DNA of 64,000 nt from a virus. The notes under the pieces were generated by a model. That model saw only the letters and a list, made by a program, of their open reading frames with translations, did not search any database and was not told the origin of the DNA. A program made the translations under genes and the position numbers. The DNA lies in IMG/VR virus record IMGVR_UViG_3300043409_001275, positions 1 to 64,000 of that record, one strand, 5' to 3'. This document shows, piece after piece, positions 28,101 through 35,346 of the stretch; position 1 is the stretch's first letter; every line of letters starts with the position of its first letter.

Positions 28101-30314
28101 GGCAAAGCAAAAGTTAAAAAATCTCACGAAGAATTTGTAAAAGAAAGAAAAGCAGCATTAGTAGCCGCAAAAGAAGCCTTGAAAAAATTAAGAAGTGGAG
28201 AGCAAGGATTAATGGTTTCTGCGCCGGGATTAAATGAATTAGTTGCAATAGCGCCGCATATGAATAAATATGTTAAAAGTTTATTTGCAGAAGGTGTTTC
28301 TAAATTAGATGATATTGTTACAGAAGTACATAAAGAGTTTTCTGAATTGGTTGATGGATTAACAAAAAGAGATGTATTAGATGTAATTGCCGGCAAGCAT
28401 AATCTTAAAAAAAGAACAGCTGACGAATTAAATGCAGGATTAAGACTATTGCGCAGAGAGGCTGAATTATTAGCATTATTAGAAAAAGCTAGGTTGGGAG
28501 AAGAAGAAGCTAAATCTGAAAGCCAAATGGCGGAAAAGAGCAAAAGGGTGCAAGAGTTAGAAAGAAAGATAAAGGAAGTTAAAGCATTAAATAAAGCCAA
28601 AGAATTAGCAGAGGAAGGTGTTGAAGAAAAGTCGCCGACTATTGGTAAGGATGGAGTAGCTGATGCTGATTATAATCAAAAAAGACAAAAATATTTAGAT
28701 AAAAAAATTAAAAAATTAGAAGACGATTTAAAAAATAAAAATTACGATAAAGAAGCAAAAGAAACTATAAAATATAAGGTTTCCGATAAAACCAAAAAAA
28801 TGACAGATAGGGTTATTGAACTTGAAAAAGCAATTGCCCTAGAAAGATACAAAGACCAGACTAACAAATTAAGCAAATGGGAAAAAGCTTGGGATAAAAT
28901 TCAAAGCGTATTGGGAATAAGGAGGATTGTTCAAACTGCTGTGGATGCTTCTATTTGGTTTAGACAATTGGCAAAGTTAACATTGAACCCTAGAAAGTGG
29001 GGGATTGCAAGGAAATTTATATTCGCAGGAGCGCAATCTGTATTTAGTCAGAAAAATTACGATAGATTAATGTACGGAATACATCAAGCACCTGATTTTG
29101 AAGAATCAGTTAAAGATGGCATTAGGTACAATGAGCTAGATAGTATTGACCCTAAAAAGCAAAACGAAATGTTCCCTAAAAGTTTTGTATTTAAAATACC
29201 TATTTTAAGGGAATTAATAACCGCATCACAAAGAATAGCGGATGCGTCTTTAAATGTCGCTCGATATGAATTGTATAATAAATACAAAAGGGAATTATTA
29301 AGAAAGGGAATAACTAGAGAAAGCGACCCTAATGAATACGAGCAGATGGCTAAACTTGTTATGAATAGTACGGGTAGCGGTAATATGCTTGAAATTTTAG
29401 AGTCAAGAAAGGCAGAAAAGGTTATGGGTTCTTTGTTTTACGGAGCTAGACTAATGGCTGCAAATATTAACACCCTGAATCCGGTTTATTATGTTAGAAT
29501 GCCTAAAGAAGTTAGAAAAATGGCAATGAAGGATTTAGCATCATATACAACTACTGTAATAGCTACAACATTAGCTTTTGCCGCAGCAGGTGGTGCTGTA
29601 TCAATGGACCCGGATGACCCTGAATTCTTGCAAGTTAGATTTAATGGTAAAGTTTATGACTTTACAGCAGGGCAAGCTGCTTACATTAGAACATTTTTGA
29701 GATGGGTTGAATTTGGTTATGCTAGAGCCGCTAAAAGTAAATTTGAAGCTAATGAAGCAGGGGCTTTTGCTTGGAGGTCAACTTTAAGCTTTTTTAGAAA
29801 TAAATTAGCTCCAAATAATGCTTATTTAATAAATGCGGCTACAGGTAAGAATTCTATAGGTCAAGATTTTGACCCAATGGAAATATTTCATGTATATCCA
29901 ATGTATGCTGACGATGCTTATGAAGCTGCAAAAGAAGATGGCTTTGTATCGTTATTAACCGTGTTAATGCCAAATATTTTAGGAATAGGATATTCTAGTT
30001 ATTATTCAGATAAGGCAATGAAGCCTATGGATGAAGTAATAAATAGAGCGCAAAATAGCGATGAGTTAGACCCCGAATCGGTAAAAAAGGGAATTACTAA
30101 AAAAGAGTTCGAAGAATTTGCTAAATTGCGTGATAAATTAATTGCAGAAAAAATTGCCGAATTGTATCAAGAAGGTGTATATGATGCGGAAACACAAGAA
30201 TATGTGCCAATCAAAAAATCAACACCAGAAAATATTACAGCGGCTATTATGCAAGCAAAGTCAGCTGCAACAAAAGAAGCTAAATCTGAATTTAATGCCG
30301 ATGATGAAGAATAA
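19158..30314 (+). CDS. Giant polyvalent virion protein with ParB-like, two HExxH and LRR regions
   Basis: 3718 residues in one frame. In order: a duplicated NPFAEFGGE peptide (residues 7-30); hydrophobic segments near 85-105 and 345-370; a ParB/Srx-like segment with DGNHR at 916-920; a first zinc-peptidase motif HEVAH at 1394-1398 with a downstream YLAELTAML that could give the third ligand; a module around 1790-1815 (IKNRYNHRVDAPDETF) just before 24 leucine-rich repeats (1960-2488); a second HEAGH at 2543-2547; an acidic-basic linker (about 2725-2800); coiled-coil helices (2960-3200); and a C-terminal module (about 3240-3640: WEKAWDKIQ, then TTTVIATTLAFAAAGGAVSM) like the large-polyvalent-protein LPD38 type. 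Such proteins are packaged and injected with the DNA. Domain names are by eye. It precedes the terminase genes and is probably the third ejection protein. Confidence 0.7.
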   Translation: MPEEQNNPFAEFGGEVVKKEANPFAEFGGELKKKDQPTRSGYSVTPLPSQDKFDIGEEVATIGYKSPIGKAIQKDKIKGSNVAGVYNTLVGSLSSIVGGGVYMADILGAQPSMPLSVRIANADADRKKAVSFIEQARSSRSSKEFEQQQSEFDVTPKEGGGLFSGVDFEDVRGLAFQAPKTLLEMAAGAYSGGLTFAQQSINDNAKELEESGEGKKLTDVQKVGYLFTQAAAQAALEKFSIDKILKNTGLAKSIQKKITAEVIEGFAQKGIKATAKEVQDEMVKKAAKLSTKLKNVGIKGVESAFVEGSTEGIQQAASDAIKVATNKIAEKEVFNEEDINKNFWKNVVNNAVMGAAMGGATGAGLQGLNSTDKAIRQEIANATGEKKFYVDDKEVTEKEFGQSTGNKKVTTDLQNIQDQINKQVEEGNLTPEEAEAANITAQQYAEIAGKIPTTVSKEDKYKIIGGISQRNQLQEDLQKAREEMMQVDPIFRKEKQDQIDLIQAKIDETGDYLEGLATGKKPRYIKRDGRKGEETTYYKVDENGDKTPISQARYDLAKAIKKEDSRKKAPVDENRRRRVEQFDILYGVKSNNPEFDFPNSFEEFNKKIDSDPNYLSDLYKRAKKYKETGEIAEDEMGTEASFIEAINPPVEKDITIGEIVDKKGTYKDQKGTFLQEGDNVVFENEASGEKYEIGKVSEIQEKPASEFDIKYDESLVSIDDKGNISVREKPYINRYSNPLKAINKDENGNIVSVNLETADGKKRTFKGSIAEDIAYQINLKEKSKEAPKVEPKAEQVVEKPVQVVKPVKPVVEVKEEVKPFEELVNLIPTADLKRPNGSIGTQGFTEENIINVARFIASETGFDIPIFDKNLGTSKIKQVIEYLKNNKEAQQKIKEYVIKDPVVTSLLPDGTYEIEDGNHRANLLNLIGVDAIPTIELSGRDKQTAINEHNAKVEAIEKSLPTKEEPTEVKEQVKPTKVEEIKTKIKSKLKSFKERFAPVKKTSTKGEKIAEAKDVYKKVKEMDAPSDGAEVGLRYLADGGIVSQAVVDEIAGTTANVRATLNTGRKVKTKSEESKSRDYVSGNESLDDLVHRLWEVNKQRIDIDDIKEALMDEIGNNNTRFDAAKAYLERYSPEYTQKSYEDRMSEQMQAEEEEFRRKLEEEGLEEAPFAVREATTEDIESMQEIVADYVKDGVTALDDIKREVAKELGYNTKALRQIVEDAYNRYTTTTEVAPAEVLGAIADRVGNKMKQMFGKAAQAPVILNDANSMLDKAVELGASGEVIEFQKEQAKQQKGASISDKTAIDELRSKTEDKAKISIIDAAEKMITTLKSVLPNFDIVIHGSNESYNAAMKDAEIDGVVGGVGNFSYSKKKGEYSGRIDINLNRANNKTLAHEVAHGVMLKAFGDNPKLFKEFREKIASVLNESDNQTLIDFADRATYAKNDTYEEYLAELTAMLAEQETKLSTSTFQKIAAIINDIIEKITNGAFKPFKDIKKTKQVVDFFNDISESIRKGEAIKIENIKTAEELKKQAKLELEDFERIATESIADIARMFGMDLGNPVASKAQVPVEKLPRPVINGFDVLKKKFGETAAKAIRSKIQIAINYPTEFIDFITAKIPIKEDVSFIVDKMGDNLDGLFRIAIQKNSEAADAKGKTPEELSKEAGYVFYKPKSNDDLIVFKKDFKEFEVLCTFNDPSRINNNVIFWLRRNNAETVLHAREVTQEYLKEESEGAILWRDYLDKKGLKKDDGSYDLSNLDPRREDPYGTSSMSVQIGRTGTGPDRLPIGKPSIKNRYNHRVDAPDETFDSNLDNIISGLEKAVYSIEGVPERRNEIGRQPSLPDYIHKDNQGRLFKYDQQINGVYISKNGYYDGNLHIIDKSTQKIVDDYLIDSKNKTANSLVGTRSILTDINKISFDKNTIKIQSDKGSLNLELVDGVLDKISGDIARLENSFMFYNKSLTSIDLPSVKSIGNDFLYSNETLRSVNLPLVERIGDEFLNRNIALENIDLPLVSIIGTQFLNRNVSLENVNMPSAVIIGDDFLKYNEILENLDLPSVQMVGYNFLYNNKYLKSANLPNIRVVSEAFLSKNQSLKNIDFPLLVKVPSSFLSQNENIEEVNLPLVTEIGSNFLGNNKYLKKLNLPLVKSIESEFLPLNNILEEINLPLVEKIGSEFLLYNESLTTISLPSVKNIGSRFMKSSVLTSINLPLVEGIDREFLEDNRRLESINLPSAELIGNDFLSRNQYIKSVELPLVKYVGNRFLSNARELINIKLPSVKIIGDKFLYVNKFLTNIDLPLVNAIGEDFLYNNESLSSIKLPLVDIIGSDFLHNNKSLTSLDLPLVTKIGYDFLFENKSLAKINLPSVINISSSFLKYNEALTSIDLPLVESIGNQFLFFNESLENINLPNVLYIRNDFLYSNESFLKTLKLPKVVGIGSDFLHYNNSLTTLELPKVERIDDDFLFNNMSLENLELPSIKIFSPNGFFSKNKVLANKIALASMESAEVRSKAQMPMFMANQNGEDILGFSYDNRMYLNGEKLNPNTIIHEAGHIWTEWIKNNDTKLYDKGMELVEKSPYLQKAKNSKFYQEQADKLATEEQREAYFKHEALAMAIGDKGAQFVLESKKESFQDWLKTLWTKIKNLTGFKDLTAEEFQNLTFDQFSKMAVKEILGTEGAVDKLNAIKSFRNKKKFIKDNLKYESNKNAIDELDFTEEDFIEIAKSNFDLSTFKNIKDAVQKRSTKKVLQPKQGEDGEARGGRRRVEPRVEGERIADEEGETTQPEGITQIPEEIQNVGLENQDIDYVRITKAELGKLRESLGLPAYKGLPIENREMLREAAQEMIKKGVSVESLYDKIRRGDVLSNYENAFMAEYRAALDVELKNNPSQELLKKIAEFADIFQQGASLAGKALESLKIMKKLNEANTLSNFLLTRQEDKGFPLTPKMMVEETAKFEKVQKAKKELKESVENDIINQVKTEAENELKKEGKAKVKKSHEEFVKERKAALVAAKEALKKLRSGEQGLMVSAPGLNELVAIAPHMNKYVKSLFAEGVSKLDDIVTEVHKEFSELVDGLTKRDVLDVIAGKHNLKKRTADELNAGLRLLRREAELLALLEKARLGEEEAKSESQMAEKSKRVQELERKIKEVKALNKAKELAEEGVEEKSPTIGKDGVADADYNQKRQKYLDKKIKKLEDDLKNKNYDKEAKETIKYKVSDKTKKMTDRVIELEKAIALERYKDQTNKLSKWEKAWDKIQSVLGIRRIVQTAVDASIWFRQLAKLTLNPRKWGIARKFIFAGAQSVFSQKNYDRLMYGIHQAPDFEESVKDGIRYNELDSIDPKKQNEMFPKSFVFKIPILRELITASQRIADASLNVARYELYNKYKRELLRKGITRESDPNEYEQMAKLVMNSTGSGNMLEILESRKAEKVMGSLFYGARLMAANINTLNPVYYVRMPKEVRKMAMKDLASYTTTVIATTLAFAAAGGAVSMDPDDPEFLQVRFNGKVYDFTAGQAAYIRTFLRWVEFGYARAAKSKFEANEAGAFAWRSTLSFFRNKLAPNNAYLINAATGKNSIGQDFDPMEIFHVYPMYADDAYEAAKEDGFVSLLTVLMPNILGIGYSSYYSDKAMKPMDEVINRAQNSDELDPESVKKGITKKEFEEFAKLRDKLIAEKIAELYQEGVYDAETQEYVPIKKSTPENITAAIMQAKSAATKEAKSEFNADDEE
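19176..19247 (+). repeat. Exact 27-bp direct repeat at the start of the giant gene
   Basis: The 27 bases coding NPFAEFGGE occur identically at 19176-19202 and 19221-19247, 45 bp (15 codons) apart. The identity is at the DNA level, so the duplication is recent or is kept by recombination. Short repeated N-terminal peptides of this kind could serve as docking or packaging tags in the virion. Confidence 0.8.
25035..26625 (+). repeat. 24-copy leucine-rich repeat array in the giant gene
   Basis: Twenty-four repeats, nearly all of 22 residues (66 bp), with the form (T/E)(S/N)I(D/N)LPLVxxIGxxFLxxNxSL. This is a BspA-type (LRR_5) repeat, a solenoid used for binding proteins. Copies 11, 21 and 24 deviate by one residue. 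The DNA copies have diverged at silent sites while the protein pattern is kept, so the array is under selection. Repeats occupy about residues 1960-2488 of the protein. Confidence 0.85.
27346..27528 (+). CDS. Small conserved-type phage protein nested out of frame in the giant gene
   Basis: 60 residues in the +2 frame relative to the giant gene. The sequence opens MPYKSEAQRKYFNQNKEKM and continues VDVDEWNQESKGKELP. The MPYKSEAQRxxF start and the later EWNxxSKGKxLP are features of a small family of phage proteins that I recognise. Random overlapping frames rarely give such a match. The start is preceded by an A-rich leader (AATATAAAAG). In the giant frame the same bases encode a charged low-complexity linker (QGEDGEARGGRRRVEPRVEG region, about residues 2730-2790), which would tolerate overprinting. 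Either a real nested gene or the relic of one absorbed by the giant frame. Confidence 0.5.
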   Translation: MPYKSEAQRKYFNQNKEKMEKQGVDVDEWNQESKGKELPMKKAKPHSPKVLRKSQKKFKM

Positions 30315-30327
30315 CTAAAAACAAAAC

Positions 30328-30639
30328 ATGGAAACATTAGAAGAACTAAAACACAAACTTTCACTTTATGAACAAAATGGCGCAGCCAAATTATTTTACG
30401 CTTTAAATAGGAAAGCGAATGAGATGGCTGACTTATTGAATAAAACCAATATAAGTCATTTGTTACTTGACGACCCTAAAGACAAAACATTTGAAAGACT
30501 AAAAGTTATCTGGAATGACAGCGCTAGTATTTCCGCAGCTATAAAAGAGTTGGGAATTTCGGCGGGTGTTACCGGAGATGAGCAGAAAGATATAGTCAAA
30601 AAACCATTTGTTGAAACTATAGCAGAGTCAAGAAAATAA
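30328..30639 (+). CDS. Candidate small terminase subunit
   Basis: 103 residues, helical. LEELKHKLSLYEQNGAAKLFYALNRKANEMADLLNK is followed by a KDKTFERLKVIWNDS segment and an end with ISAAIKELGISAGVTGDE. No sequence family recognised, but it sits directly before the large terminase, and its stop overlaps the terminase start (TAATG). A DNA-recognition role in packaging is inferred from position only. Confidence 0.45.
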   Translation: METLEELKHKLSLYEQNGAAKLFYALNRKANEMADLLNKTNISHLLLDDPKDKTFERLKVIWNDSASISAAIKELGISAGVTGDEQKDIVKKPFVETIAESRK

Positions 30640-32687
30640 TGTTTGATAAAATAAAAATATACGGGGTAGAAATTAATCTACCTCCCGTCCCTGATGAGGT
30701 TGAGAATTGGGGAACTGATATTGCTAGTGAGCAGTATTGGAGAAGAAAAGAATTGCCTAAATTTTTTGAATCGGTAGAATACGATAAAGAAGGTAATGCG
30801 CTATTGGATTTAGAGCAATCTGATTTTGCAGCAAGAGAGGTAGATAGATGTAGAAAGGGGTTTTGGTTTTATAATAATGGAGTGCCAACTTTTCTTACAG
30901 GTAAACACTATTTTTATCTTCAATGGTGGAAGCTAGAGGATGATATTTATGGTGATTTCAGGGATGCAGATAGGCGTTATTTTTTGTTTCTAGACCATTG
31001 GGAAAAGACTCCTTGGTGTCTAGGTGTTGTTAGAGGTAAAAAGCGTAGAGAGGGCGCAACATCGCAAGCAACATCAAATATCGTTTATGAGTGTATCTTT
31101 TATAAAAATAGCTTTTGCGGATTAACAAGCAAAACGCAGATAGATGCCAAGGCTGCATTTACAAATATGATTTCTTTTGGGTATAGGCAGTTGCCCGTGT
31201 TCTTAAAGCCAAAGCAATTAAACAACAAAGACAGCGTAAGTGAACTTGTATTTGCGCATAAGTCTGTAGAGGTAAAAGGTGGAAAAGGAAGTACAATTGA
31301 CACTGATACCGGACATAGGTCTAAAATTGATTACAGAGCGCCTTCCTTGAACTCTTATGATTCTGGCAGGTTAAGTCGTGGCTTATTTGATGAAGGCGGA
31401 AAATGGGCAAAAGAAAACCCATTCTCGACATTTATATCAATTGTAAGCAAGACACTTGTAAAGGGTGCTAAAAGGGTGGGATTTATAGAATGTCCATCAA
31501 CATCCAATTCAATGACTAGTGGGGGAGAGGAATTTAAGATTGTTTGGGATAATGCAGACCATACTAAATACCCAAAAACTCCTAATAGACTTGCTAAATA
31601 CTTTTCTCCGGCTTATGACGGGTATTTGGGTTTTATAGATAGATACGGGATGAGTGTTATTGACCCGCCAAACGAAGAACAATATAAATTTTTAGTTGAT
31701 AATTATGTAGGAGCAGGTGACCTGAATGAAGAAGATATTAAACTAGGCGCAAAAGAATATTTAAAAGAAAAAAGAAATATTTTAGAAGGCGTACAATTAG
31801 AGGAGGAGATAAGGATGAACCCTTTTGATGAAAGGGAGATGTTTATGCTTCGGAATAATAATTGTCATTTTGATGCTGTATTACTTAACGATTTGTATGA
31901 AATATCTAAAATAAACGAAAAGGAGGTATTGGAATATGGCAATTGGATGTGGAAAGATGGCAAACCTTTTACAGAGGCTGAATGGCATCCTACGACAAAA
32001 GAAAATGGTAGATGGACTATAGCTAAAAACTTTAAGCGACCTGAAGGTGAAACATATATAACTAGAGGGTCTTTGTTTTTGCCTAAAAATCCTGTTCAGT
32101 TTATTATGGGATGTGACCCCTTTCAGAATTCAGTTGTGGAATATGGCGAAGGTTCTAAAGCCACAAGCTTGGTACTAAATAGATATGATATAGGCAACAA
32201 TGACCCCGTGTATAACATGATGTTTGTTAGCAAGTATCACGCAAGACCTAGAATGGTAGAGTTATTCCATATGGATATGGTTTTACAATGTTTTGCTTAC
32301 GGCGGACAGATATTGATAGAAGCTAAAATGGATGGCGGTTTGCGTAAGTTCTTTATAGATAATAATTGCGAAGCCTTTCTAATGAGATTGCCCGATAAAT
32401 CAAATTATGGTATTGACCCTAATGCTGATAATAAAGCACTTATGGTAAACCTATGGGAGCAGTATATCTTAACACATGGCAAAGAAGGTAAATTGATATA
32501 TCCGGAATTAATAGATGATAAATATGATGGGCTTCTTAAATTCAATGTGAATGAAACCGAAGTAAGTGACCTTGTAATGGGAGGCGGGTGGACGCTTGTT
32601 GCTGATTATTTTAAACGAGCAATTTTTAAGAAATCAGAAGATAGAATTAAAATCACAGACTTTTTTAAACAAACAAAAATAGCATAA
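30639..32687 (+). CDS. terL: Terminase large subunit
   Basis: 682 residues. The ATPase half shows a Walker A-like RGKKRREGATSQ (about 130-142) as in crAss-like terminases, adenine-motif region before it, and a Walker B-type GLFDEGGKW (about 247-255). The C-terminal nuclease half has IMGCDPFQNS (about 489-498), QILIEAKMDGG (about 560-570) and a final acidic LVMGGGWTLVADYF segment, matching an RNase H-like fold with Asp/Glu ligands. It powers DNA packaging at the portal and cuts the concatemer. The portal lies 6 kb away, beyond the glycosylation cassette. Its stop overlaps the next ATG. Confidence 0.85.
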   Translation: MFDKIKIYGVEINLPPVPDEVENWGTDIASEQYWRRKELPKFFESVEYDKEGNALLDLEQSDFAAREVDRCRKGFWFYNNGVPTFLTGKHYFYLQWWKLEDDIYGDFRDADRRYFLFLDHWEKTPWCLGVVRGKKRREGATSQATSNIVYECIFYKNSFCGLTSKTQIDAKAAFTNMISFGYRQLPVFLKPKQLNNKDSVSELVFAHKSVEVKGGKGSTIDTDTGHRSKIDYRAPSLNSYDSGRLSRGLFDEGGKWAKENPFSTFISIVSKTLVKGAKRVGFIECPSTSNSMTSGGEEFKIVWDNADHTKYPKTPNRLAKYFSPAYDGYLGFIDRYGMSVIDPPNEEQYKFLVDNYVGAGDLNEEDIKLGAKEYLKEKRNILEGVQLEEEIRMNPFDEREMFMLRNNNCHFDAVLLNDLYEISKINEKEVLEYGNWMWKDGKPFTEAEWHPTTKENGRWTIAKNFKRPEGETYITRGSLFLPKNPVQFIMGCDPFQNSVVEYGEGSKATSLVLNRYDIGNNDPVYNMMFVSKYHARPRMVELFHMDMVLQCFAYGGQILIEAKMDGGLRKFFIDNNCEAFLMRLPDKSNYGIDPNADNKALMVNLWEQYILTHGKEGKLIYPELIDDKYDGLLKFNVNETEVSDLVMGGGWTLVADYFKRAIFKKSEDRIKITDFFKQTKIA

Positions 32688-33313
32688 TGGCTTGGACAGA
32701 CTTTTTTACGAAAATATTCGTTATAAATTTACCCGAAAGGACTGATAGGTTATTAGATATAGCCGGCGAATTAGATAAATGGAGTATTCCGTATGAGCTA
32801 GTTAATGCTATTAAGCATGAAAAAGGAGCAGAAGGACTACGCCTTACAGTGCAGGGTATATTTGAAAAAGCTGTTGAAAATAAATGGGATTCAGTATTAA
32901 TTTTTGAAGATGACGCAATGTTTGTTGAATCGTGTGGCAATCCTAATGAAACAATGGAAAAGGTAGTAAAACAACTACCCGAAGCTTGGCATATATTACT
33001 ATTAGGGGCGCAGGTTACTGGTGGTTTTAGAGCAAGAACATCCCCTAATTTATTAAGAGTAGAAAAGGCTTTCGCTACCCACGCTTGGGCTTTGTCATTG
33101 CAAGGGATGAAAGAAATATTAATTCAGGGCTTATACGCTCCGATAGATAATTGCATCGTTGAAAAAATACAACCTATGCAGCAAACTTACATAACATATC
33201 CGTTACTTTGCACGCAGAAGGAAGGAATGTCTGATATAGGCGGTCAATTTATAGATTGGCGACCATTCATAGAAAATAGATACTATCAAAAACTAGGAGA
33301 AATACAACCATGA
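32687..33313 (+). CDS. Glycosyltransferase family 25-like
   Basis: 208 residues. Starts with KIFVINLPERTDR (9-21), the family 25 signature, and has FEDDAMF (73-79), the acidic site that would hold the metal-nucleotide sugar. Family 25 enzymes usually transfer galactose in LPS assembly; collagen galactosyltransferases belong to the same family. It overlaps the terminase stop by one base and the next gene by 4 (ATGA). First gene of the eight-gene cassette. Confidence 0.8.
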   Translation: MAWTDFFTKIFVINLPERTDRLLDIAGELDKWSIPYELVNAIKHEKGAEGLRLTVQGIFEKAVENKWDSVLIFEDDAMFVESCGNPNETMEKVVKQLPEAWHILLLGAQVTGGFRARTSPNLLRVEKAFATHAWALSLQGMKEILIQGLYAPIDNCIVEKIQPMQQTYITYPLLCTQKEGMSDIGGQFIDWRPFIENRYYQKLGEIQP

Positions 33314-34005
33314 GAACATTATCAATCTGCGTACCTACTTGGAATAGAGTAGAAATGACATTAAATAGTTTTAAGGAAGTTTACAATGATGATAGGGTAG
33401 AAGCTATTGTTATCGTAGATGATGCAAGCGATGAGCATATTTATAACAAATTAAAAGAAGAGTGCGATAAATTATCTAAAGTTAAATTATATAGAAATTT
33501 GACTAATAGAGATTGTTATGCTAATAAGTATGTTTCTATTAGCTTATCCCCTACCAACTATTGCATTATATTAGACTCTGATAATCAAATAGATACACTA
33601 TATCTTGATAAGATTTTTGAACAAGAATGGGCGGAAGATATGATTTTAGCTCCAGATTGGGCAAAACCAACATTTAATTATACAGAGTATTCAAATTTAA
33701 TAGTCAGCAAAGACAACTTAAAAGAATATATAGATAAGCCAATGTTTGAAACTTGCTTAAATTGTATGAATTATTTTGTAAACAAAAATGCTTATTGTGA
33801 TGTTTGGGATGCTACAACAGACCCCGTAACAAGTGATAGCTTATTCCAAAATTATAATTGGCTAATGTCAGGTAAGTATATTCATATTGTTCACGGGTTA
33901 AGGTATAATCATTTGGTTCACAATCAATCTCATTATATAAATAATGTTCAAAGAACAGGTGATTTTAGAGAAATATTATTAGAAAAGATTAGGAAATTAA
34001 ATTAA
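33310..34005 (+). CDS. Glycosyltransferase family 2
   Basis: 231 residues, GT-A fold: SICVPTWNRVEMTLNSF (5-21), IVIVDDASDE (33-42) and IILDSDNQID (86-95) with the DxD pair at 89/91. The C-terminal part after about residue 150 has no known module. Cytosolic and inverting by family. Donor and acceptor cannot be read. Confidence 0.8.
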   Translation: MRTLSICVPTWNRVEMTLNSFKEVYNDDRVEAIVIVDDASDEHIYNKLKEECDKLSKVKLYRNLTNRDCYANKYVSISLSPTNYCIILDSDNQIDTLYLDKIFEQEWAEDMILAPDWAKPTFNYTEYSNLIVSKDNLKEYIDKPMFETCLNCMNYFVNKNAYCDVWDATTDPVTSDSLFQNYNWLMSGKYIHIVHGLRYNHLVHNQSHYINNVQRTGDFREILLEKIRKLN

Positions 34006-34022
34006 ATTAATTAATTTTACTT

Positions 34023-34760
34023 ATGGTATCTTTTACAAATGCGGGAAGAATGGGTAATTTTTTATTTGAATGTGCGACAGCCATAGCTTATGCTATAAAA
34101 CATGATTTAGAATTTACAGTCCCATTAGAAACAAGCAATCCAAAATGGAGTCCTATTTATTGTCATCATTTAATTGATAATACATATAATCCAAGTTTAG
34201 AGAAAATACAATTATGGGAAGGTAAGCACTCTTACGAGGAGTTGCCATTTGAAGAATCTTGGAGAGATAAAAATATTATTGTAGAGGGATACCGACAAAC
34301 TGCAAAATATTTTGATGAATACAGAAGTGAGATTTTATATTTATTAAAATTTGATTGGGTAAAGAAAGAAGGATATGTCGCAGTTCATGTGAGAAGAGGG
34401 GATTATGTTGAATTAAGACAAAAGCATCCAGAGGTAACGGTAGAATGGTACGAGAAGGCAATGGCTATGTTTCCTGATTGTAAATTTAAGTTTTTTTCAG
34501 ATGATATAGCTTGGTGTCAAAAAAAGTTTGCTCATAGAAATGATTGCGAATACTCTGGAAACGCAGATGAACAAAGTGATTTAATAGAAATGAGTTGGTG
34601 TGAGCATCAAATATGTAGCCCGTCTACATTTAGTTGGTGGGGAGCTTACTTAAACAGAAACGAAAATAAAAAAGTAATATTCCCGCAATTTTGGTTTAGC
34701 GAAGGATGGTGCGGATTAGATACAAGTGATATTGTAAAACCTGAATGGATAAAATTATGA
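34023..34760 (+). CDS. Glycosyltransferase family 11 (alpha-1,2-fucosyltransferase-like)
   Basis: 245 residues. NAGRMGNFLFECATAIAYA (6-24) and VHVRRGDYVE (121-130) are the two signatures of GT11 enzymes, the latter binding GDP-fucose. FFSDDIAWCQKKF and FSWWGAYLN near the end complete the pattern. GT11 enzymes add alpha-1,2-fucose to glycans. Phages may use host GDP-fucose; the cassette also holds a GDP-sugar-epimerase-like gene. Confidence 0.8.
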   Translation: MVSFTNAGRMGNFLFECATAIAYAIKHDLEFTVPLETSNPKWSPIYCHHLIDNTYNPSLEKIQLWEGKHSYEELPFEESWRDKNIIVEGYRQTAKYFDEYRSEILYLLKFDWVKKEGYVAVHVRRGDYVELRQKHPEVTVEWYEKAMAMFPDCKFKFFSDDIAWCQKKFAHRNDCEYSGNADEQSDLIEMSWCEHQICSPSTFSWWGAYLNRNENKKVIFPQFWFSEGWCGLDTSDIVKPEWIKL

Positions 34761-35344
34761 GTGAATTAATTATGTTTGATTTTCAGCATTTCTACCAAAG
34801 AATTGCAAAAGAGCTTCCTGACGATTGCAAAGTTTGTGAAGTTGGTGTTGCTAATGGCGATAGTGCCATTTATTTAGCACAAGAGATAAACCGACTTGGT
34901 AAAAAGTTTAAGCTGTATATGGTTGATAATATGGATTATGGTGGTTATTTGCAAATGAAAACTATATACCAAAACATTATAAAAAGCGGATTGGGGGAGT
35001 TTATTGAAGTAGTTCCATTTGAAAGTTTAGAGGCTGTAAAATTATTTAATGATGGTTATCTTGATTTTTGTTACATTGATTCGTCACATACTTACGAGGA
35101 AACTAAAAAAGAAATAAAAGCTTGGTATCCAAAGGTAAAAGATGAAAACATATTAGCAGGGCATGATTACAATGCTCCTGAAGTAATGAGAGCGGTTGAC
35201 GAAGTAGTTCCTAAAGTTTTTTTAAGAGATGAATTAGATGGGCAAACTTTTAATCCCGAAGATATTTTACATTCAGAAGATACTTTGAATAATTGGGGAT
35301 TATGGTGGTTTAAGAAACAATGGTATTTAAAATTAAATAAATAA
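34757..35344 (+). CDS. Class I SAM-dependent methyltransferase
   Basis: 195 residues with the start at 34757 chosen because it overlaps the previous stop as ATGA; an in-frame ATG lies 12 bases upstream. CEVGVANGDSAIYLAQEI is motif I for SAM binding, YMVDNMDYGGY gives the acidic post-I position and FCYIDSSHTYEETKKEI is typical of the Methyltransf_24 group found in sugar gene clusters. Probably O-methylates a sugar. Final target unknown. Confidence 0.7.
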   Translation: MSELIMFDFQHFYQRIAKELPDDCKVCEVGVANGDSAIYLAQEINRLGKKFKLYMVDNMDYGGYLQMKTIYQNIIKSGLGEFIEVVPFESLEAVKLFNDGYLDFCYIDSSHTYEETKKEIKAWYPKVKDENILAGHDYNAPEVMRAVDEVVPKVFLRDELDGQTFNPEDILHSEDTLNNWGLWWFKKQWYLKLNK

Positions 35345-35346
35345 TT

